NCBI GenBank assembly: GCA_004557545.1
Contig: SFGV01000032.1
Span: 1-21,129, forward strand
Source: Succinatimonas hippei
GTDB taxonomy: Bacteria; Pseudomonadota; Gammaproteobacteria; Enterobacterales; Succinivibrionaceae
Direction: 5' to 3'
DNA length: 21,129 nt
A model generated the notes under the pieces. It worked only from the letters and a program-made list of their open reading frames with translations. It searched no databases and had not been told where the DNA came from. How positions within the stretch are numbered: the stretch's first letter is position 1; the number at the start of each line of letters is the position of its first letter. Of this stretch, positions 19,683 to 21,129 are shown piece by piece. The position numbers were made by a program, and so were the translations under genes.

Positions 19683-21129
19683 ATGCGCAAAATTTCAAGG
19701 CAGCAGTACGCAGAGCTTTACGGCCCGACAACTGGTGACCGTATTCGTCTTGCTGATACGGATCTGATTATCGAGATAGAGAAAGATTACACGCGCTATG
19801 GTGACGAGGCGGTGTTCGGCGGTGGCAAAGTCATAAGAGACGGGATGGGACAGAGCCAGTCTGACTGCGACGTGTGTATGGATACCGTAATTACCAACGC
19901 TGTGATCCTTGACGCGAGCGGGATCTATAAAGCTGACATTGGTATCAAAAACGGTGTAATTGCGGCAATAGGCAAGTCAGGTAACCCTGATACCATGCCA
20001 GGAGTAGACATCATTATCGGCGCTGGTACCGAGATCATCTCAGGTGAAGGGCTGATTGTCACATACGGGGGAATGGACAGCCATGTCCATCTGATCTCCC
20101 CTCAGCAGGCGGAGGAAGCTCTGGCCAGCGGAATTACCACAATGGTCGGTGGTGGTACCGGTCCTGCAACTGGCACTAACGCTACTACCTGCTCACCTGG
20201 GCCATGGCATTTAAAACGCATGATGCAGGCCTGTGACGGGATGCCGATGAATTTTGGTTTTCTTGGGAAAGGTAACAGCTCATCGCGGCAGGGGCTTATC
20301 GATCAGGTGCGCGCCGGAGCGTGCGGACTTAAGCTTCACGAGGACTGGGGAAGCACTCCTGCGGCTATTGACTGCTGCCTTGGGGTTGCCGATGATTATG
20401 ATGTGCAGGTCGCGATCCATACTGATACCTTAAATGAGGCAGGATTTGTTGAGAGCACACTGGCCGCGTTCAAGGGAAGAACGATTCATACATATCACAC
20501 TGAGGGCGCCGGTGGTGGTCACGCCCCGGATATTCTTAAGGCATGCTCCTTTGAAAACGTATTGCCATCGTCAACCAATCCAACCAGACCCTACACGGTA
20601 AATACCATTGACGAGCATCTTGATATGCTCATGGTCTGCCATCATCTGAATCCACGGTTGCCTGAGGATGTGGCATTTGCCGACTCGCGTATCAGACCAG
20701 AAACCATCGCCGCAGAAGACGTACTGCATGACCTGGGCGTATTCAGCATGATGAGTTCGGACTCTCAGGCCATGGGACGCATCGGTGAGGTGATCACAAG
20801 AACTTGGCAGACCGCAGGCAAGATGAAGGATGAACGCGGCCCTCTCCCGGAGGATGTGAAGAACGGAAATGACAATTTCAGGGTAAAACGTTACATAGCC
20901 AAGTACACCATCAATCCGGCAGTCACACATGGAATATCTCAATATGTGGGGTCTGTGGAAAAAGGAAAGATGGCGGACTTGGTTGTATGGAATCCTGCCT
21001 TTTTCGGAGTAAGACCGGACATGATCATCAAAGGGGGGATGATCATTGCATCAAAAATGGGTGATGCCAATGCATCCATCCCCACAACAGAGCCTGTGAT
21101 GTATCAGCCTATGTTTGCCGCTCACGGGA
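19683..21129 (+). CDS. ureC: Urease alpha subunit UreC, catalytic (partial, 3' end outside window)
   Basis: Catalytic subunit of urease. The frame from ATG 19683 is open to the window end, giving 482 of about 567 residues. Numbering matches Klebsiella UreC exactly: nickel ligands H134 and H136 (DSHVHLI), carbamylated K217 and H219 (GLKLHEDWG), H246, H272 and D360, plus the flap residues C319 and H320 (MVCHH). EGAGGGHAPDI and KYTINPAVTHG are also conserved. All catalytic residues in view are present, so the enzyme should be active if nickel is loaded. The only mild deviation near the metal site is SHVHLI where THIHWI is common. The ribosome site GGAGA lies in the ureB tail. About 85 codons and probably ureE/F/G lie beyond the window. 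Confidence 0.97.
   Translation, partial: MRKISRQQYAELYGPTTGDRIRLADTDLIIEIEKDYTRYGDEAVFGGGKVIRDGMGQSQSDCDVCMDTVITNAVILDASGIYKADIGIKNGVIAAIGKSGNPDTMPGVDIIIGAGTEIISGEGLIVTYGGMDSHVHLISPQQAEEALASGITTMVGGGTGPATGTNATTCSPGPWHLKRMMQACDGMPMNFGFLGKGNSSSRQGLIDQVRAGACGLKLHEDWGSTPAAIDCCLGVADDYDVQVAIHTDTLNEAGFVESTLAAFKGRTIHTYHTEGAGGGHAPDILKACSFENVLPSSTNPTRPYTVNTIDEHLDMLMVCHHLNPRLPEDVAFADSRIRPETIAAEDVLHDLGVFSMMSSDSQAMGRIGEVITRTWQTAGKMKDERGPLPEDVKNGNDNFRVKRYIAKYTINPAVTHGISQYVGSVEKGKMADLVVWNPAFFGVRPDMIIKGGMIIASKMGDANASIPTTEPVMYQPMFAAHG

Noticed and set aside
20571..20942. 123-residue minus-strand frame inside ureC
   Set aside because: ureC is intact and conserved on the plus strand across this stretch, so the opposite frame is a by-product.
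1..21129. CRISPR arrays, tRNA or rRNA genes
   Set aside because: No spaced direct repeats, cloverleaf-like sequences or rRNA-like stretches were noticed on either strand.

Overview
The window is bacterial chromosome, most likely from a gammaproteobacterium. GlnB (PII) is close to the enteric protein, and the window also has a proteobacterial EF-Tu tail, LuxS, and GmhB of the LPS-heptose pathway, which implies a Gram-negative envelope. Urease with a urea ABC transporter and several clostridial-looking genes suggest a gut or rumen lineage. Succinivibrionaceae is my best guess, but it is an inference and no marker gene here settles it.

Region 1 (1-6761): the 3' end of tuf and its terminator, then a complete seven-gene phosphate operon, pstS-pstC-pstA-pstB-phoU-phoB-phoR. 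PstSCAB imports phosphate, PhoU links transporter state to PhoR, and PhoR/PhoB is the two-component switch. A T-tailed hairpin after pstS probably lets the binding protein be made in excess over the permease. PstS, PhoU, PhoB and PhoR all read like the clostridial versions rather than the enteric ones, although PstS carries an ordinary Sec signal instead of a lipobox.

Region 2 (6762-8911): a class II fructose-1,6-bisphosphatase (glpX type), a bidirectional terminator, a convergent gene for a SieB-like membrane protein, and a structured non-coding stretch leading to glnB.

Region 3 (8912-10959): glnB, an SLT-fold lipoprotein, luxS and gmhB, all on the plus strand with short gaps.

Region 4 (10960-21129): a nitrogen-scavenging block. 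A 428-base AT-rich leader with several inverted repeats precedes urtABCDE (urea ABC importer). urtE overlaps ureD (urease assembly factor). The urease locus is then interrupted by two small membrane-protein genes on the minus strand, and resumes with its own upstream region at ureA, ureB and a ureC cut by the window end. All catalytic and nickel-binding residues of UreC that fall in the window are present. Together these genes would import urea and hydrolyse it to ammonia, with PII a plausible nitrogen-status sensor.

The points most worth a second look are the apparent clostridial origin of the whole pst-pho operon, the minus-strand membrane pair splitting the urease genes, and the structured urtA leader. 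All family assignments are from recognition of the protein sequence; no searches were run.
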